A stretch of DNA of 64,000 bases from Oceanirhabdus sp. W0125-5 (GTDB taxonomy: Bacteria > Bacillota > Clostridia > Clostridiales > Clostridiaceae). A program made the translations under genes and the position numbers. Position 1 is the first letter of the stretch, and the number at the start of each line of letters is the position of its first letter. The notes below the pieces were generated by a model, which made no database searches, was not told the DNA's origin, and saw only the letters and a program-made list of their open reading frames with translations. Positions 44,806-54,037 of the stretch are shown piece by piece. The stretch covers positions 62,001-126,000 of the forward strand of contig NZ_CP115913.1 of the NCBI RefSeq assembly GCF_027938815.1. Reading direction: 5' to 3'.

Positions 44806-44917
44806 GTTATCCCCCTTAATCCCATTTAATATCCAAATTATAGAATTTTATAAATAAATTATATCATACCTACATTTACTTTTTATATAGTGCAGATTAA
44901 TAAACCTTTTTGATAAT

Positions 44918-45072
44918 AAAAAAACATAAGGTATACTGAATCTACTAATTTATTGTTTAATAGATTCAGTATACCTTATGCTTTAAGAATTTGCGATGAG
45001 TTTATCTATATACCTGTCAGGGTAATATACTAATTCAAGTTAATCTTTTCATTGATAATGATTTTCAATTAC
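44918..45072 (-). ncRNA. Candidate Fur-repressed small RNA
   Basis: A complete small transcription unit with no open reading frame of note. It begins after a promoter overlapped by a Fur box and ends in a perfect 20-bp inverted repeat (CATAAGGTATACTGAATCTA at 44925 and its complement at 44961-44980) followed by seven U on the minus strand. The predicted RNA is about 150 bases. It may alternatively be a leader of the aldo/keto reductase gene 113 bp downstream. The rest of the 503-bp gap holds no gene. Confidence 0.5.
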
Positions 45073-45107
45073 ATTTATATTGTATCACTTTATCTTTTTT
45101 AAATCAA
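45051..45107 (-). promoter_or_regulatory. Promoter with Fur box
   Basis: TTGATT (45102-45107) and TACAAT (45079-45084) are 17 bases apart. The following ATTGATAATGATTTTCAAT (45051-45069) matches the core Fur box TGATAATnATTATCA at 13 of 14 fixed positions and covers the probable transcript start. Confidence 0.65.
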
Positions 45108-45121
45108 GTTTTTTTGCAAAA

Positions 45122-45158
45122 TAAATGCATGCAACCTAATTTGATCTACATGCATTTA
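45122..45158 (-). terminator. Terminator of the TVP38 operon
   Basis: Perfect 10-bp inverted repeat TAAATGCATG/CATGCATTTA with a 17-base loop, followed on the minus strand by TTTTG. It separates the operon from the Fur-box promoter. Confidence 0.6.
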
Positions 45159-45308
45159 AAATGTGCTCTAAACTACTACCCTATTTGCCTGTTAGCTCAA
45201 AGCTATCACATTACTTAGTATATTCAAATATTCATAAATTAAACCTATCTCTTAAAATTTTTAAAAATATATTTATAGGCAGCACATCTCAACCTGTCGC
45301 TTTTTCAA

Positions 45309-45959
45309 CTATATTTTAGATAACTTCTTTTTAAAAATAAATGATACTAAAAAAAGTGCTGCTAACAATAAAATAGATACTATTAATCCCTGTGAATTAA
45401 AATTCATTATCTGTTGACCAATATTATTAAAAACTAATATACCTGGTATAGTGCCAATTAAAGTTCCAACAATATATTTTTTATAGTCTATATTAGAAAG
45501 TCCAGCTAAATAACTAACAACATCAAAAGGAAATAAAGGTATTAATCTTAAAAGAAGAATTACCTCAACTCCCATCTTATCAGTATATTTCTTAGCTCCT
45601 TTAAACTTCTTATCCATAAAATTATTAACTGCACTATTACCAATTGTTCTAGTAATAAAGAAGGCTAATGTACCTCCCATTAGAGCTCCAATCATTGTAT
45701 AAATACTTCCCCATACTATTCCAAAAGCTAGCCCTCCACTAATTGCTAGTATTGAATCTGGAAATAATGTAAGTGGAACAACTGTAAATAAAACTATATA
45801 TACTAGTGGTGCCCAAATACCAAATGACTTTATATACTCTTTAAATTCTTCTGGATTAGAAAATTTAAATATATTAAATTTATATAAGATAACCATAATA
45901 CTCAATAATATCCCGCTTAATACTATCTCTTTTCTTTTCTCTTTAAGTTTTTTAACCAA
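45309..45959 (-). CDS. TVP38/TMEM64-family membrane protein (first)
   Basis: The 216-residue integral membrane protein has the DedA-like core: AISGGLAFGIVWGSIYTMIGALMGGTLAFFITR near 73-105 and LLLRLIPLFPFDVVSYLAGLSNI near 135-157. Family members move lipids or small molecules across membranes. It starts at TTG after AGAGGG and is 15 bp behind the Fe-S oxidoreductase gene. It is the last gene of the cluster. Confidence 0.88.
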   Translation of the reverse strand: MVKKLKEKRKEIVLSGILLSIMVILYKFNIFKFSNPEEFKEYIKSFGIWAPLVYIVLFTVVPLTLFPDSILAISGGLAFGIVWGSIYTMIGALMGGTLAFFITRTIGNSAVNNFMDKKFKGAKKYTDKMGVEVILLLRLIPLFPFDVVSYLAGLSNIDYKKYIVGTLIGTIPGILVFNNIGQQIMNFNSQGLIVSILLLAALFLVSFIFKKKLSKI

Positions 45960-45974
45960 AATTACCCTCTGCCT

Positions 45975-47015
45975 TTAAATGTTTTTATTTAAAAATCTAT
46001 TCTTCCATCGTTTAACACTATTCATTGTATCCTGTGAAAATTTATACCTAATATTTTCATAATTAAAAATTAAATCTATAATATTTATAGCTTGTCCTCC
46101 ACCAAAACTTAAAGCTTCTGCACATGATTGACAATAACATATTATATTTCTTCCTTGAGACTCTTGAACTCGATTCCTCATGTTTTTATGAGCTACCTCT
46201 TCGTTGATTAATCCTACCATTCCACCAGCTCCGCAGCATTTGGTTTTTTCCTTATTGTATTCAAACTCTACATGCTTCACTTTCAGCTTATCCAATAAGC
46301 TCCTGATATTTCTATGAGTTTCTATCTCATATCTCATTGAACAAGGATCGTGTATAATAAATTCTGTATCTATATTTTCATATAATCCAATAACCTCATC
46401 TGGTAATCCACATTCAGCTAAAACATCCCAAAGTAATTCTGCTTCAATTTCACTTTGTTCTTTTAACATATTATAACAATTACCACAAGCAGTTATAATT
46501 CTTTTTGCACCAGTTTCTTTTATTCCTTTAATATACTTGTTAAAAGTCTTATTAAACAAATCTTTATCCCCAATATATTTAGCTGGTTTACCACAGCAAT
46601 CTATCCATATTTCTGTTTTTCCTATAGTTTGGGTCAAATATTTCTTAACTTTATCTAAAATACTGCCGTTATATGATGATAGGCTACAACCTGGAAGAAA
46701 AACCACATCACACTGTTTATTTCCTTTCGATGTAAACAACTTATTAGCGGTCCATTTTTGAAAATTCCTTGCTCTTTTAAGTTTTATATAATGTCCACCA
46801 TTCATCACAACTTTATTTCTTATATTATAAAATTTATAACCAAGATCTATATCCTTTGGACATACTTCTTTACATAATCCACAAAGATTACATGAAAAAC
46901 TTAGTTTTTCATTTTCATCATTCCCCAAAACTATTTCTTTAGGGTTTACCTCAAAATCTTGAAGCATGCTGCAGCTTTTAACACATCTATTACACCCTAT
47001 ACATTTTTCATGCAT
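45975..47015 (-). CDS. Heterodisulfide-reductase-like Fe-S oxidoreductase
   Basis: The 346-residue cytoplasmic protein has two 4Fe-4S motifs (CIGCNRCVKSC near 5-15, CNLCGLCKEVCP near 46-57) and two CCG domains (DCCG near 139, KCCGAGG near 258), the pattern of HdrD/GlpC-type electron-transfer subunits. The partner is unknown. I prefer ATG 47015 to the GTG at 47024 because the latter is only two bases from the ribosome-binding site. It lies between two TVP38 genes with 1 and 15 bp gaps, a firm operon. Confidence 0.88.
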   Translation of the reverse strand: MHEKCIGCNRCVKSCSMLQDFEVNPKEIVLGNDENEKLSFSCNLCGLCKEVCPKDIDLGYKFYNIRNKVVMNGGHYIKLKRARNFQKWTANKLFTSKGNKQCDVVFLPGCSLSSYNGSILDKVKKYLTQTIGKTEIWIDCCGKPAKYIGDKDLFNKTFNKYIKGIKETGAKRIITACGNCYNMLKEQSEIEAELLWDVLAECGLPDEVIGLYENIDTEFIIHDPCSMRYEIETHRNIRSLLDKLKVKHVEFEYNKEKTKCCGAGGMVGLINEEVAHKNMRNRVQESQGRNIICYCQSCAEALSFGGGQAINIIDLIFNYENIRYKFSQDTMNSVKRWKNRFLNKNI

Positions 47016-47016
47016 T

Positions 47017-47715
47017 TTACTCACTATCCTTTAATGCTTCTTGTTTCTCATTATACATCTTTTTTGACCAATATATTAACACACTTAATGCAAAAATTAA
47101 TGATAGTCCTATAACAAAATACTTCATACCTCCAACAAGAAAATTACCAGCAATAGAATATATTATTGTTGCAGGTAATTGACCAATTCCAGTTGCTATA
47201 AAGAAACTCCAAAAACTCATTGAAGTAATACCCGCCACATAGCTAACTATATCAAAGGAAACAAATGGAAGTAACCTAGCTATTAAAATTGCATACTTAC
47301 CATGCTTTTCAAAGAATTTCTCCATATCTTTAACTGCACCATTACCATTCATTTTTTCCACAAAAACTCTTCCAAAACCTCTAGCCAATAAGAAGCAAAT
47401 TGCTGCTCCAGCCATAGAGCTGCTCCATGATAATACCGCACCCCATAACCATCCAAATATAGCTGCATTTGAAAAAGTTATTAAAAAAGCAGGAATTGGA
47501 GCTGCTAAAGATTGAAGAATCATTGCTAAAAATGATATTACAGGTGCCCAGACTCCATAACTCTTTATATATCCTTTTACTTCTTCTATATTACCAGATG
47601 TTAAAGCTTTAGCCATACTATTTATAAAGATATGAAATGGTTCAATGAATCTATATAATAAAAATAATACAAAAATTACTGCAATTGTCATTATCAAATT
47701 TCTTAATGCCTTCAT
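47017..47715 (-). CDS. TVP38/TMEM64-family membrane protein (second)
   Basis: The 232-residue protein is a paralogue of the gene at 45309, with ITFSNAAIFGWLWGAVLSWSSSMAGAAICF near 78-107 and LIARLLPFVSFDIVSYVAGITSM near 142-164. AAGGGG precedes ATG. Having two TVP38 proteins around an Fe-S oxidoreductase suggests a membrane redox or export function. Confidence 0.88.
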   Translation of the reverse strand: MKALRNLIMTIAVIFVLFLLYRFIEPFHIFINSMAKALTSGNIEEVKGYIKSYGVWAPVISFLAMILQSLAAPIPAFLITFSNAAIFGWLWGAVLSWSSSMAGAAICFLLARGFGRVFVEKMNGNGAVKDMEKFFEKHGKYAILIARLLPFVSFDIVSYVAGITSMSFWSFFIATGIGQLPATIIYSIAGNFLVGGMKYFVIGLSLIFALSVLIYWSKKMYNEKQEALKDSE

Positions 47716-47752
47716 TTGTTCACCCCTTATTAATGTATCTTTATTAATAAAT

Positions 47753-47777
47753 CAAGACTCCTTTACTTGGAGTCTTG
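47753..47777 (-). terminator. Hairpin between rhodanese and TVP38 genes
   Basis: Perfect 9-bp stem CAAGACTCC/GGAGTCTTG with a 7-base loop. The U tract on the minus strand is poor, so it may only reduce expression of the downstream genes or protect the upstream mRNA. Confidence 0.6.
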
Positions 47778-47789
47778 TAGTTTTAAAAT

Positions 47790-48779
47790 TTATTTTTCCA
47801 TGTTTAGATTTTCATCAGCAGCCCATGCATATATTGATTCATCATAGTTCTTAACATTTTCAAATCCAATCATCTTAAGCACTACAGCCATATGCGCTGA
47901 TCTGATTCCTGCTGTACAATATGTTACAATCTCATCTTCCTTATTTATTCCATTATCCTTCATTATCTTTTCAATTTCCTCATTTGATTTTAACATACCT
48001 TTATCATCAACAAGTGTATTGAAAGGAATATTTATTGCTCCTGGAATATGTCCACCTCTAAGCTCACCATATTTTTGTGCACCTTCATATTCCTCTTTAG
48101 TTCTTGTATCAATTATTTTATAATCTTTTAAATTCTTAGCTAACTCTTCTGTGTTGATTGTTGATGATTTATCTTCATTAGTTATTTTAAATTCAACAGC
48201 TTCTTTTGAAACTCTATCCTTTGCCATATCTAATTCTAATGAATCCCAAGCTTTTAATCCACCATCAAGAATTTTTGCATTCTTAATACCTGCTACTTGA
48301 AGCATCCATACTATTCTTCCATCATCACCCCAGCTAGCCGTTGTATCACAGTAAGCTATTACAGTTTTATCATTATTTATTCCTAGGTCTCCCAGCTTTT
48401 TCTCTAATTCTTCTTTAACAAGAACAGTACCCCATCCTTCATCAGAAGTCTTACCGTCCATTTTAGACAAGGATTGCCAAGGGGCATTTATTGCTCCTGG
48501 TATATGCCCATCAAGATATGCTTTCTCTGGTCTTGCATCAATAACAACTATGTTTTCATCGCTAATATTATCGCTTAACCATTGAGCATTTACTCTATAT
48601 TCTTCATTTATTACAGCTTCATCATTCTTTTCTTCGTTATTATTTTTTACTTCAATCTTATTTTCTTTGTTAGCCTTATTACCTGAATTATTTGTTTGCT
48701 TACTTCCACATCCAACTAAAGCTCCAGAAATTATTGAAATTGATAATGCTATCGAAATAAGTTTATTTATTTTTTTCAT
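47790..48779 (-). CDS. Two-domain rhodanese lipoprotein
   Basis: The 329-residue precursor has a lipobox GALVGCGS (Cys24), a charged linker and two rhodanese domains (about 66-185 and 205-325). The first has VIAYCDTTASWGDDGR, the second VTYCTAGIRS with the typical six-residue active loop. Both cysteines are present, unlike most two-domain rhodaneses where only one is active. It transfers sulfane sulfur, here on the outer face of the membrane. GGGGAG precedes the start. Together with the TVP38 and Fe-S genes it forms a sulfur-redox-like cluster. Confidence 0.88.
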   Translation of the reverse strand: MKKINKLISIALSISIISGALVGCGSKQTNNSGNKANKENKIEVKNNNEEKNDEAVINEEYRVNAQWLSDNISDENIVVIDARPEKAYLDGHIPGAINAPWQSLSKMDGKTSDEGWGTVLVKEELEKKLGDLGINNDKTVIAYCDTTASWGDDGRIVWMLQVAGIKNAKILDGGLKAWDSLELDMAKDRVSKEAVEFKITNEDKSSTINTEELAKNLKDYKIIDTRTKEEYEGAQKYGELRGGHIPGAINIPFNTLVDDKGMLKSNEEIEKIMKDNGINKEDEIVTYCTAGIRSAHMAVVLKMIGFENVKNYDESIYAWAADENLNMEK

Positions 48780-48912
48780 CCTAGGTACTCCCCTTTAAGT
48801 TCTATTTAATCCTTTCTAAGTATAGCATGTTCAATAAAAAACTTTTAATAGAAAAAATCAATCCTTAAAGCTTAACCTATCAGATTATTAAATACATTAT
48901 CTCATATTATTT

Positions 48913-49497
48913 TTATTGAAGTATTCGCTTTCCTTCTCTCATTCTCTGCAGCGCAGTAAACAATATCATTCCAGTAAATATTATTGTTATTATTTCAACT
49001 GAATTAATAAACAGAATCATTAATGTAAACATTATAAAACCCTCTGTTCTTTCTGCAAGCCCAGCTTGATAGTAAAAGGATTTTACCCCTCTCTTTTCTG
49101 ACAAAGCCCCAACTGTTAAAAATATTGTCATTGAAAGTATAATGCTTAAACTTAAAAACACAAGATATACTCTACTTTCCTGATAATTAACAGCAATAGC
49201 AGCAATTATACTCCCTTCCACCATTCTATCAAACACTATATCCATCAATGCTCCATAATCAGATGTTGTATTGGTTTTTCTAGCAATCTCTCCATCCACA
49301 GCATCTAGATATCCTGAAAACCATAGAAGTAGTACAGCAAGTATCCTTAAGTTAAAAAATAATGCAACTCCTGAGGAAATCCCTACAGCAAAGGCTAACT
49401 TCGTAACTCCATTAGCTTCTACCCCTAATTTTATAAATAATTCTGCACCTTTTACAATAACTTCTCTAGCATATTTTCTTCCATGAGTATCCAACAT
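48913..49497 (-). CDS. CDP-alcohol phosphatidyltransferase family protein
   Basis: The 194-residue membrane enzyme has the full family motif DxxDGxxAR...GxxxDxxxD (LDAVDGEIARKTNTTS, then DYGALMDIVFDR) near 63-91, with about five membrane segments. It joins a CDP-linked lipid with an alcohol acceptor; which phospholipid is formed cannot be told. GGAGAAGG precedes ATG. It is 133 bp before the rhodanese gene on the same strand. Confidence 0.88.
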   Translation of the reverse strand: MLDTHGRKYAREVIVKGAELFIKLGVEANGVTKLAFAVGISSGVALFFNLRILAVLLLWFSGYLDAVDGEIARKTNTTSDYGALMDIVFDRMVEGSIIAAIAVNYQESRVYLVFLSLSIILSMTIFLTVGALSEKRGVKSFYYQAGLAERTEGFIMFTLMILFINSVEIITIIFTGMILFTALQRMREGKRILQ

Positions 49498-49642
49498 TTT
49501 AATCCTTCTCCTAACACATTACTCAACAAATAATATTTATTATTTAAAACATATTATCCTTTAAATAGTTAATTAATATTATACCTAAATTATATCCCCT
49601 TATCAAATTAATATTATGGCCTTACTAACTTTTTATGTCAAG

Positions 49643-49675
49643 AAAAAAAGCGCGGATAACCGCGCTTAAAAAAAC
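49643..49675. terminator. Terminator of the gal operon
   Basis: Stem AAGCGCGG/CCGCGCTT with loop ATAA, flanked by A and T runs. On the minus strand it follows galT and repeat copy M. Confidence 0.85.
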
Positions 49676-49676
49676 A

Positions 49677-49924
49677 AATTGAAAGTTGAGAGTTGAAAGT
49701 GGAAAACGAAGGATGTTTCTGCATACGCAGAAACTAAATTTTATTGTTCTTTAGAACAATAGATTTTTACTAATTTTATCAAAGGATAAAATATTGTATT
49801 TAAATTACAATGTTTCATGCTAAATGAAACGAGTAAAACCCAGCCTCCCAAGGAACACTATGATTAAAATTTCTCGAAGAGAAATGTCAATCGTTTTCCA
49901 CTTTCCATTTTGCATTTTCAATTA
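49677..49924 (+). repeat. Foldback repeat, copy M
   Basis: Full-length copy with GAAAG-type arms matching on both sides (GTGGAAAACG left, CGTTTTCCAC right). It has second-subfamily H2 and mini-hairpin (TTGTA/TACAA) with H1 of the GTTTCTGC/GCAGAAAC form. It lies between the galT stop codon and terminator. Confidence 0.92.
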
Positions 49925-49964
49925 TGTTTTATATTTATTTTTGTTAATAAAGTCTTCTAACAAT

Positions 49965-51482
49965 CTACGAATCTACACTCTTTAGAAACTTAAGGAAAGC
50001 CTCTCGCCCTTCGTCATTTCTTTTAAAAACTCCTGCATATTCTAACACAGTCATAAACTTAACCCCTATTTCTTCCTTTAATATGTTAGTAACATTCTCT
50101 TTGTTGATATTTTTATATTTTTTCCTTATTTGTTCAATCCAATGTTCATGCTTTTCTAGTTCTTGTTCTTTTAGTGTCGCTTCCATATTTTCTCTGAGAA
50201 GTACACTCTCTATCAACTCTAATTCCCCCTTCAATCTAGCAGGAAGTACAGCTAACCCCATAACTTCTATTAATCCGATATTTTCTTTCTTTATATGGTG
50301 TACGTCAGTATGAGGGTGGAAGATTCCTAAGGGGTGCTCTTTATCAGTTCTATTATTTCTAAGAACTAAATCCAATTCAAATAACTCCCCTCCCATTCTT
50401 GCAATTGGGGTTATAGTATTATGGGGGATATCTTCACTAAATGCATAAACTCCAACATTATAATCACTATATGCTCTCCATTTTTCCAGAATCACCCCTG
50501 CTAATTCACATAGTTTATCTTTTTCTTTTCCTCTTATGCGTATAACAGACATAGGCCACTTAAGTATACCCGCTTCAACACTAGGATATTCTTGAAATGT
50601 ATACCTGCTGTCAATAGGAGCTTTCTCCATTGCAAACTCATAATTCCCTCCCTGAAAATGATCATGAGAAAGAATTGAACCTCCTACTATAGGTAAGTCT
50701 GCGTTAGATCCTATAAAATAATGTGGAAATTTTTCAACAAAGATTAATAACTTATCAAATGTGTCCTTTGATATTCTCATTGGATCATGTTTACCTTTTA
50801 ATAATATACAATGCTCATTATAGTATGAATAAGGGGAGTACTGTAAAAACCACTTTTCTCCTTTTAATTCAATAGGTATAATCCTATGACTATTTCTAGC
50901 AGGATGATTTACTCTACCGCTATACCCTTCATTTTCCTTGCATAATAAACATTGAGGATAGGATGTGTGTTTCATTTTTCTTGCTGCTTCAATTGCTCTA
51001 GGATCTTTTTCTGGTTTGGATAGATTTATTGTTATATCTAAGTCGCCATAAGAAGTACTCGCCTTCCAAATCATATTTTTTTTAATTCTGTCTGTTCTAA
51101 TATAATTTGAATATTGACTCATTTGATAATAATAATCTGTTGCTTTCATAGGATTCTTTTTATAATTCTCATAGAACTCAGTAATAACTTGAGAAGGTCT
51201 AGGTATAAAACAATCCATTATTCTTGTATCTAATAAGTCTCTATATATTGTTGAATTATACTCTATTCTTTTGTTTTTATATGCCCATTCAAGTATTTTA
51301 TTTAAAATACTATTAGGGTATTCTACTGAAGTATTTACTCCATCTATTTCATGATAATCATGAAGTTTTAATACGTCCAATACTCTATTTCGAGCATATA
51401 CAACATCTTCATCCATGATAAGTTTCTTATCCAAAGCATATCTAATCAATTTCTCTATCTCTAAGTAAATATTTATTTCCAT
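49965..51482 (-). CDS. galT: UDP-glucose-hexose-1-phosphate uridylyltransferase (class 2)
   Basis: The 505-residue protein is the Firmicute type of galactose-1-phosphate uridylyltransferase in the Leloir pathway. The length and motifs such as CLLCKENEGYSGRVNHPARN near 181-200 and GSILSHDHFQGG near 267 fit the class 2 family, which is unrelated in length to the E. coli enzyme. GAGGT precedes ATG, and the gap to galK is three bases. Confidence 0.94.
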   Translation of the reverse strand: MEINIYLEIEKLIRYALDKKLIMDEDVVYARNRVLDVLKLHDYHEIDGVNTSVEYPNSILNKILEWAYKNKRIEYNSTIYRDLLDTRIMDCFIPRPSQVITEFYENYKKNPMKATDYYYQMSQYSNYIRTDRIKKNMIWKASTSYGDLDITINLSKPEKDPRAIEAARKMKHTSYPQCLLCKENEGYSGRVNHPARNSHRIIPIELKGEKWFLQYSPYSYYNEHCILLKGKHDPMRISKDTFDKLLIFVEKFPHYFIGSNADLPIVGGSILSHDHFQGGNYEFAMEKAPIDSRYTFQEYPSVEAGILKWPMSVIRIRGKEKDKLCELAGVILEKWRAYSDYNVGVYAFSEDIPHNTITPIARMGGELFELDLVLRNNRTDKEHPLGIFHPHTDVHHIKKENIGLIEVMGLAVLPARLKGELELIESVLLRENMEATLKEQELEKHEHWIEQIRKKYKNINKENVTNILKEEIGVKFMTVLEYAGVFKRNDEGREAFLKFLKSVDS

Positions 51483-51485
51483 ATT

Positions 51486-52688
51486 TTATACCTCGTATTC
51501 TTGAGCTTCTTTACTTATAGATATTTCTCTAGCTCCATCACCAATAGATGCTATATAAAAACTTGGTTCATACCCTATAATATCCTTATATCTTCCACCT
51601 ACATCTTCAATAAATTTACTAATCATATTATTTTTAATAATATTTACAGTGCATCCACCAAAACCAGCACCTGTCATTCTTGCTCCTATAGTTCCTTCGT
51701 GATTCCATGCTAATTCCACTAAAGTATCCAATTCTCTCCCTGTAACTTCATAATCATCCCTTAAGGATATATGAGATTCATTCATAAGTCTCCCAAATTC
51801 TTTGATGTCATTTTCTTTAAGGGCTTTAAGAGCTTTTACAGTTCTTACATTCTCATATACTGCATGTTTTGCTCTACTTCTTTCTATCTCATTTAAAATT
51901 AAATGTTTATTATTCTCAAATTCCTCTTCTGTCAAATCTCCCAATGATTTAATATTCAGCTTATCTTTTAATTGATTTAAAGCTCTATTACACTCTTCTC
52001 TTCTATCATTATATTTTGAATCCGCTAATCCTCTTTTCTTATTAGTATTTGCAATAACAATTGATGCATTATCAAGTTTTATGTCGGTATACTCATATTC
52101 TAGTGTATTGCAATCTAAAAGAATTGCTTTTCCTAGTTTACCCATACCACTTGCAAACTGATCCATTATACCGCAATTCACACCTATAAATTCATTTTCT
52201 GCATGTTGACTTAACTTTACCATTGTAATCATATCTATTTTAAAATTATAATTATTATTAAGAGCTACCGCTGTAGCCAGTTCAATTGAAGCTGATGATG
52301 ATAATCCTGCTCCATTTGGAATTTCACCATAAAAAAACATATCAATACCATTCTCAATTTTATAACCTGAATCAATAAAAGTCTTTATTACTCCTTTAGG
52401 ATAGTTAGCCCAATCATCTTCCTTTTCATATACCAGCTGTTTTAAATTAAATTGTATTACCCCTAACTCACTAAAATTTTTTGAGTATACTTTTACAATA
52501 TCATCATCTCTTTTTCTTGTAATAACGTAAGTACCAAAACTCAAAGTACAAGGCAGCACATGTCCTCCATTATAATCTGTATGTTCTCCTATTAAGTTCA
52601 CACGTCCTGGTGCAAAGAAGATTCTTGTTTTAGATGAATCCCCAAATAAAGTTATAAACTCATTTAATAAACTCTTAGGTATAGTCAT
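51486..52688 (-). CDS. galK: Galactokinase
   Basis: The 400-residue GHMP kinase phosphorylates galactose. GRVNLIGEHTDYNGG at 28-42 is the galactokinase signature, GAGLSSSAS near 130 is the ATP loop, and GARMTGAGFGGC near 340 is the third motif. I start at ATG 52688, eight bases after AGAGGGG. It is transcribed with galT from a promoter that carries an operator for the regulator upstream. Confidence 0.95.
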   Translation of the reverse strand: MTIPKSLLNEFITLFGDSSKTRIFFAPGRVNLIGEHTDYNGGHVLPCTLSFGTYVITRKRDDDIVKVYSKNFSELGVIQFNLKQLVYEKEDDWANYPKGVIKTFIDSGYKIENGIDMFFYGEIPNGAGLSSSASIELATAVALNNNYNFKIDMITMVKLSQHAENEFIGVNCGIMDQFASGMGKLGKAILLDCNTLEYEYTDIKLDNASIVIANTNKKRGLADSKYNDRREECNRALNQLKDKLNIKSLGDLTEEEFENNKHLILNEIERSRAKHAVYENVRTVKALKALKENDIKEFGRLMNESHISLRDDYEVTGRELDTLVELAWNHEGTIGARMTGAGFGGCTVNIIKNNMISKFIEDVGGRYKDIIGYEPSFYIASIGDGAREISISKEAQEYEV

Positions 52689-52742
52689 ACCCTCCACCCC
52701 TCTATATAAATTCTATAAAAGGAAATCAATTCCTTTTACTTG

Positions 52743-52771
52743 ATTTTACTAAAATTTTACTAAGTGGTCAA
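52743..52771 (-). promoter_or_regulatory. galKT promoter with internal operator
   Basis: TTGACC (52766-52771) and TAAAAT (52743-52748) are 17 bases apart. The spacer contains TTAGTAAAATTTTAGTAAAA, a double TAGTAAAA motif shared with the galR promoter, so binding of the regulator would block polymerase. Confidence 0.75.
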
Positions 52772-52788
52772 TTATTTTTGCCAAAATA

Positions 52789-52814
52789 AAAAAGCCATGT
52801 TGAACATAGCTTTT
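52789..52814 (-). terminator. Terminator of galR
   Basis: Stem AAAAGC-C-ATGT/ACAT-A-GCTTTT with a 3-base loop overlaps the galR stop codon and is followed by a U tract on the minus strand. Confidence 0.75.
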
Positions 52815-53862
52815 AGTGAAAATTTCTGCACCTATACCTTTTACTTTTTTTCTTACAACTTTCCCTTACTACTACTTCAGTGGGTATAACTACTTTTTTA
52901 GCAATTTCTCTATTTTCATTAATTCTCTCAACTAATAATTCTACAGCAGTCCTACCCATAAACTCAGTGTAAACTTTAATAGTAGTAAGAGGGGGTATTA
53001 AATACTTGGCTGTTGGTATATCATTAAAACCAATAATACTAACCTCTTCCGGAACACTAATTTTCGATTCATATAATGCTCTTAACACTCCTATTGCCAT
53101 AGAGTCACTTGCCACAAAAAAAGCCGTAGGAAGTTCTCCCTTACCAATAGCCTCCTTCATAAGATTATACCCATCTTCAGCAGTAAATCTTCCAATATAA
53201 ATATTATTAGAATTCAGAAAACCATTTTCTTTCATATATTGCTGGAATACATCTTCACGTTCATCTTTGATTATAACATTCTCACTTCCTATATACTCCA
53301 AGCCACCAATATATCCTATATCTCTATGACCAAGTCCATTTAAATAATCTAATGCCTCTAATACTGCAGCTTTAAAGTCAATCACTACTGAATCATATTT
53401 CTTAACATTGGGAGAATAATCTACAAAAGTAATATTTTTACACCCCTTTGCAAATTCCTCCACATTTTCATTACTGAATTTCCCTATTGCTAAAACACCA
53501 TCAAATTTTTGCAATTCATTAATTGTATACTTATCACTATTTTTAAATATCATCGTAATTTGAATATTTTTTGCAGCTGCACATTTTTCAATTCCTTTTC
53601 TTATAGATAGATAATATGGATCTTCTAACTCTTCATCTTGAGTATACCAATGTAAAACACCAATTCTTATGATTTTTTCTATGTTTCCATCACTATTTTT
53701 ATTTCTTTGTTTTGGAGTTCTATAATCTAATTCTTCTGCTACCTCAAAAATACGTTTTCTTGTTTCATTAGTTACAGATATGCTACTATCATAATTTAAA
53801 ACTCTAGATACAGTAGCTAAAGATACATTTGTAAGTTTTGCAATATCTTTTAATGTTGCCAT
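52813..53862 (-). CDS. galR: LacI/GalR-family repressor of the gal genes
   Basis: The 349-residue regulator has an N-terminal LacI helix-turn-helix (TLKDIAKLTNVSLATVSRVLN at 3-23) and a periplasmic-binding-like sugar domain (about 65-340). It lies directly upstream of galK and galT, and its own promoter and the galK promoter share a spacer operator. Repression relieved by galactose is a direct inference. AAGGAAGG precedes ATG. Confidence 0.92.
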   Translation of the reverse strand: MATLKDIAKLTNVSLATVSRVLNYDSSISVTNETRKRIFEVAEELDYRTPKQRNKNSDGNIEKIIRIGVLHWYTQDEELEDPYYLSIRKGIEKCAAAKNIQITMIFKNSDKYTINELQKFDGVLAIGKFSNENVEEFAKGCKNITFVDYSPNVKKYDSVVIDFKAAVLEALDYLNGLGHRDIGYIGGLEYIGSENVIIKDEREDVFQQYMKENGFLNSNNIYIGRFTAEDGYNLMKEAIGKGELPTAFFVASDSMAIGVLRALYESKISVPEEVSIIGFNDIPTAKYLIPPLTTIKVYTEFMGRTAVELLVERINENREIAKKVVIPTEVVVRESCKKKSKRYRCRNFH

Positions 53863-53900
53863 AACAATTCCTTCCTAAAATACTTTGAATTTTTAATATT

Positions 53901-53933
53901 TATACATTCAATATATAATCTCTTGAATGTATA
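53901..53933 (-). repeat. Inverted repeat in the galR leader
   Basis: TATACATTCA and TGAATGTATA (53924) are perfect complements with 13 bases between. It is within the transcribed leader of galR and may be an RNA hairpin or a further binding site. Confidence 0.6.
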
Positions 53934-53961
53934 AAACTCTTGTTTCATCATTCTTTATATG

Positions 53962-53990
53962 ATTTTAGTAAATTTTTAGTATAATGTCAA
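53962..53990 (-). promoter_or_regulatory. galR promoter with internal operator
   Basis: TTGACA (53985-53990) and TAAAAT (53962-53967) are 17 bases apart. The spacer has TACTAAAAATTTACTAAAA, matching the galK operator, so galR is probably autoregulated. Confidence 0.72.
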
Positions 53991-54037
53991 TAATATCACT
54001 TTCATACATATTAGAATTATAAAGGCAACTAACATTT

